A stretch of DNA of 64,000 nucleotides, from positions 921,501-985,500 of the forward strand of contig NZ_BAABRP010000001.1 in NCBI RefSeq assembly GCF_039545055.1. The letters are read 5' to 3'. The stretch comes from Deinococcus carri. GTDB taxonomy: Bacteria > Deinococcota > Deinococci > Deinococcales > Deinococcaceae. The notes under the pieces are model-generated. The model did no database searches. It was not told the DNA's origin and worked only from the letters and a program-made list of their open reading frames with translations. Position numbers and translations under genes: made by a program. Below are positions 35,432 through 52,462 of the stretch, one piece after another; the first letter of the stretch is position 1; each line of letters opens with the position of its first letter.

Positions 35432-36333
35432 GCGCGCGCTGGCAAGGGCCGCGGCAATCGCGCCCCGATCCGGCATTGCGTCCTGCGCACCGGGGCGGGT
35501 GCAGGCGAGGGCAGCGGCGACTCCGGCCGCGCCCAGGGCCTCGGGGAGAGGCTGGCCGGCCGCAAGCCAGGCTGTCAGCACGCCGCAGAAGGTGTCGCCC
35601 GCGCCGGTCGTGTCCACCGGCGTGACCGGAAAGGCGGGGAGGTGGTACGTGGCGTCCGGGGTCACGGTCAGGCTGCCCCGCGCACCCAGGGTGACGGTCA
35701 CGGCCCGCGGCCCACGGGCGAGGAGGGCGCTGGCCTGCGCTTCTGGGGCCGCTTCCCCGCCCCCGAAGGCGGCGAGTTCGTGTTCGTTCACGATCAGGTG
35801 GTGGGTGTGGGCGAGCAGGTCGGGGTCGGGGGCGCGGGCGGGCGCGGCGTTGTGCAGCACGGTCAGGCCGGCGGCGCGGGCGCGGCGGGCGGCGTCGCGG
35901 GTGACCTCCAGGGGCAGTTCGCCCTGGAGCAGCAGGTGGGTGAAGCCGGTCAGGTCGGCGGGCAGGTGCGCGGGGGTCACACGGGCATTCGCCCCGCTGG
36001 CGACCGTGATGGCGTTCTCGCCGCCCGCCGCCACCGTGATCAGGGCGAGGCCGATGGGCGCGTCCAGCGTGTGCAGATGCGTGAGGCCGACCCCGGCGCG
36101 CTTCAGGCCGGCGAGGGCGGGGTCGCGGAAGGTGTCCTGCCCCACCCCGCCGCACAGGGACACCGTGGCACCGGCCAGGGCGGCGGCCACGGCCTGATTG
36201 GCCCCCTTGCCGCCGGGCGAGACGTGGGCCTCCTCGCCCAGCACCGTCTCGCCGGGGGTGGGAATGCGGGGGGCGCGGACGGTCACGTCGGCATTGACGC
36301 TCCCGACCACCAACACTCTGCCGGGCAGCACGG

Positions 36334-36337
<4 letters not shown>
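35429..36337 (-). CDS. rbsK: ribokinase
   Basis: A PfkB-family sugar kinase (302 aa) that phosphorylates ribose to ribose 5-phosphate. [25 protein letters not shown] and [19 protein letters not shown] are the substrate-binding signature 1 region. [19 protein letters not shown] is signature 2 with the catalytic Asp in GAGD. No ribose transporter is adjacent, and it sits instead downstream of a nucleoside deaminase (ATGA overlap), which suggests ribose salvage from nucleosides. Confidence 0.92.
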
Positions 36338-36897
<560 letters not shown>

Positions 36898-36908
36898 GAC
36901 CGGCCCTC

Positions 36909-36946
<38 letters not shown>

Positions 36947-36980
36947 TCAATTCAACCAGTCCCCCTCCTGCCGCAGGCAG

Positions 36981-38703
<1,723 letters not shown>

Positions 38704-38706
<3 letters not shown>

Positions 38707-38807
38707 GACGAAATCCGGTTGAGCGGTGATGCCATCACGGCGAAACCCGACCGGAAGGACTCGCAGAGCTGAGCCGCAGAGAAGGAACAGGGCCGGAAGC
38801 CGTATGA
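38704..38807. mobile_element. inverted-repeat element, copy C (104 bp, shorter)
   Basis: Starts TGAGACGAAATCCGGTTGA and ends GGCCGGAAGCCGTATGA, matching the ends of copies A and B in opposite orientation, and is bounded by TGA on both sides. The first TGA is the stop codon of the acyl-CoA ligase. The interior is shorter and carries GTGATG/CATCAC and an ACTCGCAGAGCTGAGCCGCAG segment also seen in the 34051 element. Confidence 0.6.
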
Positions 38808-38895
38808 CCCCCACCCCTCCCCACCCCCGCCGCGTGCGGGGGTTTCTCATGGTGTTCCCAGCGGGAAGCAGGTGCGGCCCAGGCGGCGGCTGCAT

Positions 38896-38901
38896 TATCA
38901 T
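38896..38901 (+). promoter_or_regulatory. leaderless -10 box for response regulator
   Basis: TATCAT ends 7 bases before the ATG at 38909. Confidence 0.55.
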
Positions 38902-38907
38902 GGTGCT

Positions 38908-39286
<379 letters not shown>

Positions 39287-39338
39287 CCATGCCCCGCCCC
39301 GCCCACACCAAACCCTGCATTTCAAAGGAGGAAACCGC

Positions 39339-41696
<2,358 letters not shown>

Positions 41697-41707
41697 AGGC
41701 CCCCCTG

Positions 41708-41741
41708 TCCCACCGCCCGTCTCCGGCGGTGGGATTCTTTT
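41708..41741 (+). terminator. terminator after PBP gene
   Basis: TCCCACCGCC (41708-41717) pairs with GGCGGTGGGA (41725-41734), followed by TTCTTTT. Confidence 0.85.
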
Positions 41742-41817
41742 GTCGAGCTGAGGGCGCGGCGGGCACAGGCCGGGCACTTCTCACCGGGCTGTCACGCGCG
41801 GGGGCGGGCGCGGCGGG

Positions 41818-41823
41818 CATCAT
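41818..41823 (+). promoter_or_regulatory. leaderless -10 box
   Basis: CATCAT ends 7 bases before the ATG at 41831. This favours that start over the ATG at 41822, which overlaps the box. Confidence 0.4.
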
Positions 41824-41830
41824 GCCGCAC

Positions 41831-42217
41831 ATGAAACGTGCGCCCCTGCTGACGCTGCTGCTGGCCCTGGGCACCCCCGCCGCCGACGCGCGCGTGCGCC
41901 TGGGCGAGCTGCTCCCGGCCCACCCCTGGACCTCCCCTGACCGCGAGGTGCTGGTGGTGTACTCGCACGACTGCGGCGACCTGGGGGACCTGTGGGGGGC
42001 CGTGCTGTCGGCGGGCCTGCCGGTGCGCGCCGTGAACGCGGAGGACGTGCCTGCCCCCGCCCCCAGGGGCGTCAACGTATGGCGCGGCCCGGAGGCCACC
42101 GCCTTTGCCCGCGCCCTGCGCGTCGGGGCCTACCCCACCGTGCTGCTGGTGCAGGGCGGCCGGGTGCTGAATGCCTGGGAGGGGAACTTCAGCGGGGACC
42201 TGGGGCTGGGCAGGTAG
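41831..42217 (+). CDS. secreted thioredoxin-like protein, active-site degenerate
   Basis: A 128-aa exported protein with signal peptide MKRAPLLTLLLALGTPAADA. The mature part VLVVYSHDCGDLGDLWGAVLSAGLPVRAVNAED ... LRVGAYPTVLLVQGGRVLNAWEGNFSG has the layout of a thioredoxin fold, including the cis-Pro (YPTVLL). The CxxC site is reduced to a single Cys (HDCGDLG). A disulfide oxidoreductase role is therefore doubtful. Family assignment is by pattern only. Confidence 0.7.
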   Translation: MKRAPLLTLLLALGTPAADARVRLGELLPAHPWTSPDREVLVVYSHDCGDLGDLWGAVLSAGLPVRAVNAEDVPAPAPRGVNVWRGPEATAFARALRVGAYPTVLLVQGGRVLNAWEGNFSGDLGLGR

Positions 42218-42228
42218 GCAGGACGCGG

Positions 42229-42265
42229 GGCGCAGTACGCAGGAAAGGTTCTTCCCGCGTACCGC

Positions 42266-42287
<22 letters not shown>
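42229..42287. repeat. palindromic CGCAGTACGC / GCGTACCGCCTACTGCG repeat
   Basis: GGACGCGGGGCGCAGTACGC and GCGTACCGCCTACTGCGTCC lie face to face at the junction of two convergent genes and can form a long imperfect hairpin. They supply the last codons and stop of the glycosyltransferase gene. Confidence 0.5.
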
Positions 42288-43068
<781 letters not shown>

Positions 43069-43072
43069 GGGG

Positions 43073-43101
43073 GGTTAGGCGTTAGGGATTAGGCGCTAGG
43101 A
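43073..43101. repeat. GGGTTAGGCGTTAGGGATTAGGC micro-repeat
   Basis: Short tandem TTAGG-type units in the intergenic space before the CRP gene. They are followed at 43117-43133 by CCGCCTTCTGCC, the same motif that interrupts the U32 peptidase gene. Confidence 0.4.
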
Positions 43102-43137
43102 AAAGATTCCACGTTTCCGCCTTCTGCCCGCCTATGG

Positions 43138-43143
43138 CAGACT
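43138..43143 (+). promoter_or_regulatory. leaderless -10 box for CRP/FNR regulator
   Basis: CAGACT ends 6 bases before the ATG at 43150. Confidence 0.35.
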
Positions 43144-43149
43144 GTGCCC

Positions 43150-43824
43150 ATGATGTCCGGGCCATTCGGGATGCTCCCGCAGGAAGCGCAGGCGCAGGTG
43201 GTGGCCGCGGCGCGGGTGGGCCGCTGGGCGCGGGGGGGCCTGCTGTTTCATCCGGAGGACGCGGCCGAAACGCTGTTCGTCCTCACGCGCGGCAGCGTGC
43301 GGCTTTACCGCCTGGGGGTGGGGGCGCGCGAGGTCACGCTGGACGTGCACGGGCCGGGGCAACTGCTGGGGGCGGGGGCGCTGCTGCCCGGCGCGAGCTA
43401 CGGCATGTACGCCGAGGCAATGGACGACGCCGAGGCGCTGCTGCTGGGCCGCGAGACGCTGACCCGCCTGATGCAGACGCACCCGGCGGTCGGCGTGGCC
43501 CTCACCGAGCAGGTCACGCGGCAGACGCGGGGGGTGCAGGACCGGCTCGCGGGGCTGGTGTTCATGGAGGTCTCGCAGCGGCTGGCGCTGGCGCTGCTGG
43601 CCCTGGCCGAGCGCGAAGGCCCCTGGCCCGACGGCGGCACGCTGGCCCTGCGCGAGCGGGTGTCGCACCAGGACCTCGCGCACGTGGTGGGCAGCACGCG
43701 CGAGACGATCACCAAGCTGCTGGGCGACTTCCGCTCCCGCGGCCTGCTGGACCTGGGCTACCGCCGCATCATCCTGACCGACCGCGCTGGGCTGCTCACA
43801 GCCGCCCGCGAGCCGCTGCGCTAA
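43150..43824 (+). CDS. CRP/FNR family transcriptional regulator
   Basis: A 224-aa regulator. Residues about 10-120 form the cyclic-nucleotide-binding jelly roll (LLFHPEDAAETLFVLTRGSVRLYRLG and LGAGALLPG), then a dimer helix, then a winged HTH with LAHVVGSTRETITKLLGDFRSRGLLDL as recognition helix. The phosphate-binding Arg-Ser of cAMP-type CRP is not clear, and no Fe-S Cys are present, so the ligand is unknown. It is just upstream of bshC in the same direction, though bshC has its own -10 box. Confidence 0.9.
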   Translation: MMSGPFGMLPQEAQAQVVAAARVGRWARGGLLFHPEDAAETLFVLTRGSVRLYRLGVGAREVTLDVHGPGQLLGAGALLPGASYGMYAEAMDDAEALLLGRETLTRLMQTHPAVGVALTEQVTRQTRGVQDRLAGLVFMEVSQRLALALLALAEREGPWPDGGTLALRERVSHQDLAHVVGSTRETITKLLGDFRSRGLLDLGYRRIILTDRAGLLTAAREPLR

Positions 43825-43841
43825 CCATCGGGCAAGTGCTG

Positions 43842-43847
43842 TAGAAT
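43842..43847 (+). promoter_or_regulatory. -10 box for bshC
   Basis: TAGAAT lies 56 bases before the bshC start, giving a normal leader. Confidence 0.5.
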
Positions 43848-43903
43848 CTAAAGCGAGAAGGGGGGCCGGGCAGGCAGGCGGCCCACCGGACGAGGGTGGC
43901 ATC

Positions 43904-45460
<1,557 letters not shown>

Positions 45461-45468
45461 CGGGGGAG

Positions 45469-45497
45469 CGGCCAGCCGCCAGCTTCCAGCGGCCAGC
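45469..45497. repeat. GCTTCCAGC micro-repeat
   Basis: GCGGCCAGCCGCCAGCTTCC followed by AGCGGCCAGC fills the gap between the convergent bshC and nucleotidyltransferase genes. It ends immediately at the latter's stop codon. Confidence 0.6.
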
Positions 45498-46202
45498 TCA
45501 GGGCACCGGCTCGGGGTCCGTTGCGCTCTCGCCGTAGTTCAGGCTCTCCAGCACGCAGAGGGCCAGGGCTTCCAGGGCGGTCTGACGTTCGGCGGGCCGG
45601 GGCGCGTTCAGGGCCGTGTGGAGGTGGTGGGCAACCTGCAGGTCCTTTTCCGTCAGGTCAGTCAGCCAGTGGCGGGGCTTGACCTCCCACCAGCCGCGCG
45701 TGGCGTACAGGGCGCGGACGAGGCGGGCGGCGGCATTCACCACGTGAAAGGCGTGCATGGGGTCAGCCTGGGTGCTGCGGGCCTCCACCACCTCGTCGAG
45801 CAACATGTGGCGCTGAAAGGGTGTCAGGGGCCGGGGCGTGGGGCCAGCCGCGAGGAGGGTGCGGGCTTCCTCTACCAGGGCGGCGAGGTCGGGGTGGTCC
45901 ACCAGCACGCGGCCCTGCGCGAACATGGCAACTGAGGCGTGGTCCGGCTCCGCGAACATGGCCCGCACCTTGCGGGGCGGGTTGTGAAAGACCTCCACGG
46001 GCACGCCCTCCACCATGAGGCTGCTGCGCCAGCGGTGGTCGCCCTTCACCAGGGCGTGAAAGTCGAGGTCGCTGTGGACGTCCGCCTCTCCCCGTGCGGC
46101 GCTGCCGCACCACAGGACCGCATAGACGCCGGGTGTGGCGACGACGCGGGCGAGGGCGGCGGGCAGGGCGGCTTCCAGGCGGTTCTGGGCGGCATCGGGC
46201 AT
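45498..46202 (-). CDS. nucleotidyltransferase-domain protein
   Basis: A 234-aa protein with a polymerase-beta-like nucleotidyltransferase domain. LWCGSAARGEADVHSDLDF gives the GSxxRGExxxxSDxD pattern with two metal-binding Asp. The C-terminal half is helical (MHAFHVVNAAARLVRALYATRG), as in the substrate-binding part of antibiotic or toxin-type nucleotidyltransferases. The substrate is unknown. A TACCCT box is 5 bases before the ATG. Confidence 0.85.
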   Translation of the reverse strand: MPDAAQNRLEAALPAALARVVATPGVYAVLWCGSAARGEADVHSDLDFHALVKGDHRWRSSLMVEGVPVEVFHNPPRKVRAMFAEPDHASVAMFAQGRVLVDHPDLAALVEEARTLLAAGPTPRPLTPFQRHMLLDEVVEARSTQADPMHAFHVVNAAARLVRALYATRGWWEVKPRHWLTDLTEKDLQVAHHLHTALNAPRPAERQTALEALALCVLESLNYGESATDPEPVP

Positions 46203-46207
46203 GGGGC

Positions 46208-46213
46208 AGGGTA
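46208..46213 (-). promoter_or_regulatory. leaderless -10 box for nucleotidyltransferase
   Basis: TACCCT on the minus strand lies 5 bases before the ATG at 46202. Confidence 0.45.
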
Positions 46214-46250
46214 GGCGAAAGCGTGGTGCTGCGGCTATGCGCCCTTTGCC

Positions 46251-46775
46251 TTACGCCGTCGCGTACTCTGTCACCGGCAGCCACTCCACCCGCACGCCCT
46301 CCGCGCCCAGCCAGCCCTCCACGCTGTAGCGGGCGCGGGCCAGCCCTGCCAGGACGCGGTGGGCCGTGGCGACAGCGTGGTGCAGTTCGGGCGTGCCGAT
46401 ATAGCCCGCCGCGTGCGCGGCCAGCAGCTCGTCGGTGTCCACGATTTCGGCGGTGAGGCCCTCGTGGACCAGGAGGTCGAGGTAGTGGTCGCGCACGGTC
46501 CATAGGTCGCCCGCGCGGGTGATAGTCGCCACGTCGATGTAATAGTCGTGCTCGCGCGAGCCGTGGAAGTCGTAGCGGCAGACGACCACGCCCAGGCGGG
46601 GCAGCAGGTGCGCCTGCCAGTGCCGGATGCGCGGATGGGCCACGAAGTCCCGCGCGACGAGGAGGCCGTGCGGGTGTTCGCGGTAGGTCCGCACCGGGCG
46701 AACGCCGGTGTTGGTGTGATGCTGGCGTGCCTGCACGTCATGCCGCTCCGTCTTGACCGGTTCCGCCTCGCCCAT
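46251..46775 (-). CDS. DUF402 domain protein, second copy
   Basis: A 174-aa protein with a DUF402-type domain: VCRYDFHGSREHDYYIDVATITRAGDLWTVRDHYLDLLVHEG, with Asp and Glu residues suited to metal binding as in FomD-like phosphohydrolases. C-terminal helices (GYIGTPELHHAVATAHRVLAGL) also match. The ATG at 46775 is fixed by TACGCT 5 bases upstream. It differs strongly from the copy at 28531, so the two are old paralogs. Confidence 0.78.
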   Translation of the reverse strand: MGEAEPVKTERHDVQARQHHTNTGVRPVRTYREHPHGLLVARDFVAHPRIRHWQAHLLPRLGVVVCRYDFHGSREHDYYIDVATITRAGDLWTVRDHYLDLLVHEGLTAEIVDTDELLAAHAAGYIGTPELHHAVATAHRVLAGLARARYSVEGWLGAEGVRVEWLPVTEYATA

Positions 46776-46780
46776 GCGGT

Positions 46781-46786
46781 AGCGTA
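46781..46786 (-). promoter_or_regulatory. leaderless -10 box for DUF402 gene
   Basis: TACGCT on the minus strand lies 5 bases before the ATG at 46775. Confidence 0.5.
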
Positions 46787-46850
46787 CCGGGTCAGCGCCT
46801 GCTAGGAACATGAAGTTCCCCTCAAGCGGGGCTTCATGAAGGCGTGGGCG

Positions 46851-49412
<2,562 letters not shown>

Positions 49413-49420
49413 AACGCGCC

Positions 49421-49426
49421 AGTCTA
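49421..49426 (-). promoter_or_regulatory. leaderless -10 box for U32 gene
   Basis: TAGACT on the minus strand lies 8 bases before the ATG at 49412. Confidence 0.5.
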
Positions 49427-49518
49427 GCCGAACGCTGTCGGCCCGAGCGTGACCGGGGTTCGGATGGGAATGGGAAGTGGGGCGAGGGTGTTCTTACCGA
49501 GCCTGAACCCGCAACAAG

Positions 49519-49548
49519 AAGGGACCGGGATTTTACCCCCGGCCCTTC
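49519..49548 (-). terminator. terminator after hydrophilin-like ORF
   Basis: AAGGGACCGGG (49519-49529) pairs with CCCGGCCCTT (49538-49547). On the minus strand it is followed by CTTGTTG, 14 bases after the ORF stop. Confidence 0.65.
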
Positions 49549-49561
49549 CCCTGCCACCCGT

Positions 49562-49738
49562 TCAGCTCTTGTTGTCTCCCCCGCTCTTCCCGCTGTCCTT
49601 CCCGCCGTCCTTGCCGCCACCGCTCTCGCTGCCGTTGCGGCGGCCGTCGTTGTTCTTGTCGTCGGCGCTGCCGTGGTTGCTGCCCGGTTTGGGGCTGTGG
49701 TCGCGCTCGCCTTCGTTGTAGCGGTCCTTGTGTGTCAT
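49562..49738 (-). CDS. 58-residue hydrophilin-like protein
   Basis: A short ORF whose product is almost wholly polar. It starts MTHKDRYNEGERDHSPKPGS and continues with Asn, Asp, Lys, Ser and 13 Gly, ending GGKDSGKSGGDNKS. It has no hydrophobic core and no Cys or Trp. This matches the definition of hydrophilins, proteins linked to desiccation tolerance, which fits the organism. A rho-independent terminator follows directly, supporting a real transcription unit. No SD or clear -10 box was seen. Confidence 0.6.
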   Translation of the reverse strand: MTHKDRYNEGERDHSPKPGSNHGSADDKNNDGRRNGSESGGGKDGGKDSGKSGGDNKS

Positions 49739-49782
49739 GCGTCATGGTGCGCCCCGGCCCCGTGCGGGACATGAGCGCCGGG

Positions 49783-50067
49783 TCAATCCGGCTTGTGCCT
49801 GGCACGCAGGGCGGGAACGCCGCCGGGATAGGCGCTGGCCTCCAGACCGTCGGCCTTCAGGTAACGGGCGGCGAGGCCTGAACGCACGCCACGCTCGCAG
49901 ATGACGACCAGCGGCCCCAGCTCCGGCTGCAGGCCGTGCGTGCCGTTCTCGATGGCGTTGAGCGTGACGGGCAGGACGGGCAAGGGGGTCAGGTCGGCCA
50001 GCGGCTCGCGGGCGCGCAGGTCCGCCGGGCGCAGGTCAATCAGGGTCACGCCGCCGGGCAGGGTCAT
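49783..50067 (-). CDS. rhodanese-like domain protein
   Basis: A single rhodanese domain of 94 aa. VTLIDLRPADLRAREPLADL is the N-terminal strand, LVVICERGVRSGLAARYLKADG the active-site loop with Cys in CERGVRS, and ASAYPGGVPAL the end. It may transfer sulfane sulfur. It is divergent from a second, more canonical rhodanese; the starts are 56 bases apart and both promoters look leaderless. Confidence 0.85.
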   Translation of the reverse strand: MTLPGGVTLIDLRPADLRAREPLADLTPLPVLPVTLNAIENGTHGLQPELGPLVVICERGVRSGLAARYLKADGLEASAYPGGVPALRARHKPD

Positions 50068-50073
50068 GAGCCG

Positions 50074-50079
50074 AGTGTA
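50074..50079 (-). promoter_or_regulatory. leaderless -10 box, rhodanese 1
   Basis: TACACT on the minus strand lies 6 bases before the ATG at 50067. Confidence 0.5.
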
Positions 50080-50110
50080 CGCCCGCACCATGCGTCCCGG
50101 CCGCCGCCTG

Positions 50111-50116
50111 TATGCT
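50111..50116 (+). promoter_or_regulatory. leaderless -10 box, rhodanese 2
   Basis: TATGCT ends 7 bases before the ATG at 50124. Confidence 0.55.
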
Positions 50117-50122
50117 GGGACC

Positions 50123-50818
<696 letters not shown>

Positions 50819-50821
50819 AGG

Positions 50822-50847
50822 GCGGCCAGCTTCCAGCAACCAGCAAA
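50822..50847. repeat. GCTTCCAGC micro-repeat, left of inverted pair
   Basis: GCGGCCAGCTTCCAGCAACC followed by AGCA. An inverted partner lies at 51161-51194; the two flank the 77-residue gene at 50883. Confidence 0.6.
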
Positions 50848-50851
50848 AGAG

Positions 50852-50880
50852 ATGCCCCGGCCTGAAGCTGGGGCATTTGC
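50852..50880. terminator. bidirectional terminator
   Basis: ATGCCCC (50852-50858) pairs with GGGGCAT (50870-50876), with TTTGCTTT on the plus side and a run of A upstream. It separates two convergent genes. Confidence 0.65.
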
Positions 50881-50882
50881 TT

Positions 50883-51116
50883 TCAGGTGAGGGGCACCAC
50901 CTCACGGACCACGCGGGCGAGTTCGGTGTCGCCGTCGAGGAGGCGTGCGGGGGTGGCGGGGTCAGGGGTGGGCACCCAGACGCCCCGCCCGACGTACTTC
51001 CGGGCCGCACGCTGGGCCGCCCCGGCGGTCTGGGCGAAGTGCGCCCGGATGCGGCCCCCATCACGCACGACTTCGAGGACGTAGACGAACTGCGGCACGG
51101 CCCCAGTCTCCCCCAT
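50883..51116 (-). CDS. conserved small protein of unknown function
   Basis: A 77-residue protein: FVYVLEVVRDGGRIRAHFAQTAGAAQRAARKYVGRGVWVPTPDPATPARLLDGDTELARVVREVVPLT. It looks like a small alpha/beta protein without membrane segments or Cys. I do not recognise the family. The GTG at 51098 (GAGACT 6 bases upstream) is an alternative start. It is isolated by terminators and flanked by inverted GCTTCCAGC repeats. Confidence 0.55.
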   Translation of the reverse strand: MGETGAVPQFVYVLEVVRDGGRIRAHFAQTAGAAQRAARKYVGRGVWVPTPDPATPARLLDGDTELARVVREVVPLT

Positions 51117-51130
51117 CCGACAAACGGAAG

Positions 51131-51155
51131 AAGCCCCCGCTCCAGGCAGGGGCTT
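51131..51155 (-). terminator. terminator after zinc metallopeptidase gene
   Basis: On the minus strand AGCCCCTGC pairs with GCGGGGGCT (one mismatch), followed by TCTTCC. It is about 45 bases beyond the stop. Confidence 0.55.
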
Positions 51156-51160
51156 TCTTG

Positions 51161-51194
51161 TGCTGGTTGCTGGCGGCTGGAAGCTGGCCGCTCT
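51161..51194. repeat. GCTGGAAGC micro-repeat, right of inverted pair
   Basis: TGCTGGTTGCTGGCGGCTGG then AAGCTGGCCGC, the reverse complement of the 50822 repeat with one extra unit. Confidence 0.6.
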
Positions 51195-51197
51195 CCC

Positions 51198-51878
51198 TCA
51201 ATCGTCCTGGCTGCGGGCGATGCCCAGCACGTTCAGCAGTTGCGCGAGGGCCATCGCGAAGCCCGCCACGTAGGTGAGGGCGGCGGCGGTCAGGACGGCG
51301 CGGGCACCCTGGCTCTCGCGGCCGCTGGTGAGGCCACGGGTATTCAGGTAGACCAGCGCGCGGCGGCTGGCGTCGAACTCGACCGGCAGGGTGATCAGGT
51401 GGAACAGCAGCGCCGCGCCGAACAGGAACACGCCCACCCAGATCAGGCCGGTGAAGTGCAGGAACACCCCTGCGAGCAGCAGCAGCGGCGCGAGGTTCAT
51501 CCCCAGGCTCAGGGGCACGGCGAGCTGGCCGCGCAGCACCAGGGCGGGCATCCGCACCTTGTCCTGAATCGCGTGGCCGACCTCGTGGGCAGCGACGGCC
51601 AGGGCGCTGACGCTGGGCACGTGGTAGTTGGCTTCCGACAGGTTCACGACCTTCTTGATGGGGTCGTAGTGGTCACTGAGGTTGCCGGGGACGGCATTCA
51701 CCGGCACGTTGGGGAGGCCGTTCTCGTCCAGCATCTGTCGGGCAAGCTGCGCGCCCGTCAGGTTGCGGCTGTTGCGGACGTTGCCCCACTGCCCGTAGGT
51801 CCGGCTCAGGTAGCCCTGGATCAGCAGCGAGGCGACGAAGATGATGAGGATCAGAAAGGTATACGGGCCGAAGAACAT
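51198..51878 (-). CDS. membrane zinc metallopeptidase (YugP-like)
   Basis: A neutral zinc metallopeptidase of 226 aa in the membrane. There is one N-terminal segment (FLILIIFVASLLIQGYL) and at least two more after the active site. The motif AVAAHEVGHAIQD is HExxH, and a downstream acidic LPVEFDASRRAL may give the third ligand. DHYDPIKKVVNLSEANYHVPSVSALAV is the family signature. The physiological substrate is unknown. Confidence 0.9.
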   Translation of the reverse strand: MFFGPYTFLILIIFVASLLIQGYLSRTYGQWGNVRNSRNLTGAQLARQMLDENGLPNVPVNAVPGNLSDHYDPIKKVVNLSEANYHVPSVSALAVAAHEVGHAIQDKVRMPALVLRGQLAVPLSLGMNLAPLLLLAGVFLHFTGLIWVGVFLFGAALLFHLITLPVEFDASRRALVYLNTRGLTSGRESQGARAVLTAAALTYVAGFAMALAQLLNVLGIARSQDD

Positions 51879-51947
51879 GCAGGGGCTTCCTCCTGCCCAT
51901 ATCTTAGCGTGCCGTACTCAAGTTTTATGAGAGGCTTTCCGGTGGGT

Positions 51948-52217
51948 TTAGCCTGGGCGAATGCCCTCCACCCGGAAGGTCAGGGCCGTGCGCTCCTCGT
52001 CGGCCACATCGAGTTTCAGGAAGGCGGGCTGCACGGTGAGGTCGAGGCCATCGCCCAGCAGGTAGCCGCGCGCAATCGCCAGGGCCTTGACGGCCTGGTT
52101 CACCGCCGCCGGGCCGATGGCGTGGACCTCGACCCGGCCCTGAGAGCGCAGCAGGGCCGCGACCGCCCCGGCCACCGAGTTTGGACGTGATTTGCCAGAG
52201 ACGCGCAGGGTTTCCAC
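51948..52217 (-). CDS. spoVS: stage V sporulation protein S (SpoVS) homolog
   Basis: An 89-aa Alba-like protein: LRVSGKSRPNSVAGAVAALLRSQGRVEVHAIGPAAVNQAVKALAIARGYL, nearly the SpoVS consensus. In Bacillus it affects sporulation; Deinococcus does not sporulate, so the role here is different, perhaps nucleic-acid binding. It starts with GTG, with GGAGGG about 11 bases upstream, which is longer than usual. Confidence 0.93.
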   Translation of the reverse strand: METLRVSGKSRPNSVAGAVAALLRSQGRVEVHAIGPAAVNQAVKALAIARGYLLGDGLDLTVQPAFLKLDVADEERTALTFRVEGIRPG

Positions 52218-52379
52218 AGCCGTAAGGCCCTCCAGAAAGCTAAGGATTCTAATCTAGCCGCCGCCGCCGCCGCAGCGCAACCGCCCGGCGGGGGGGTGGA
52301 GATACCCCTCCCGTCTATCCCGGTGGCCCCATGCGTCTGTACAGGCCCCAGCCACGAGCAGCAGCTTTATGCCATTAAA

Positions 52380-52393
52380 TGAATATTTACTCA
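52380..52393. promoter_or_regulatory. ARG-box-like palindrome upstream of gltB
   Basis: TGAATATTTACTCA, a near-palindrome in an AT-rich island, resembles the ArgR box (TGAAT-N4-ATTCA) with one mismatch, about 70 bases before the gltB ATG. The rest of 52218-52462 shows no gene. Confidence 0.3.
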
Positions 52394-52462
52394 AGGGGTG
52401 GCCTCTTCCCCCCGACCGCCCCCACAGTTCTCCGCCCGCCTGTTCCGCCTGGAGGCCCGCGC

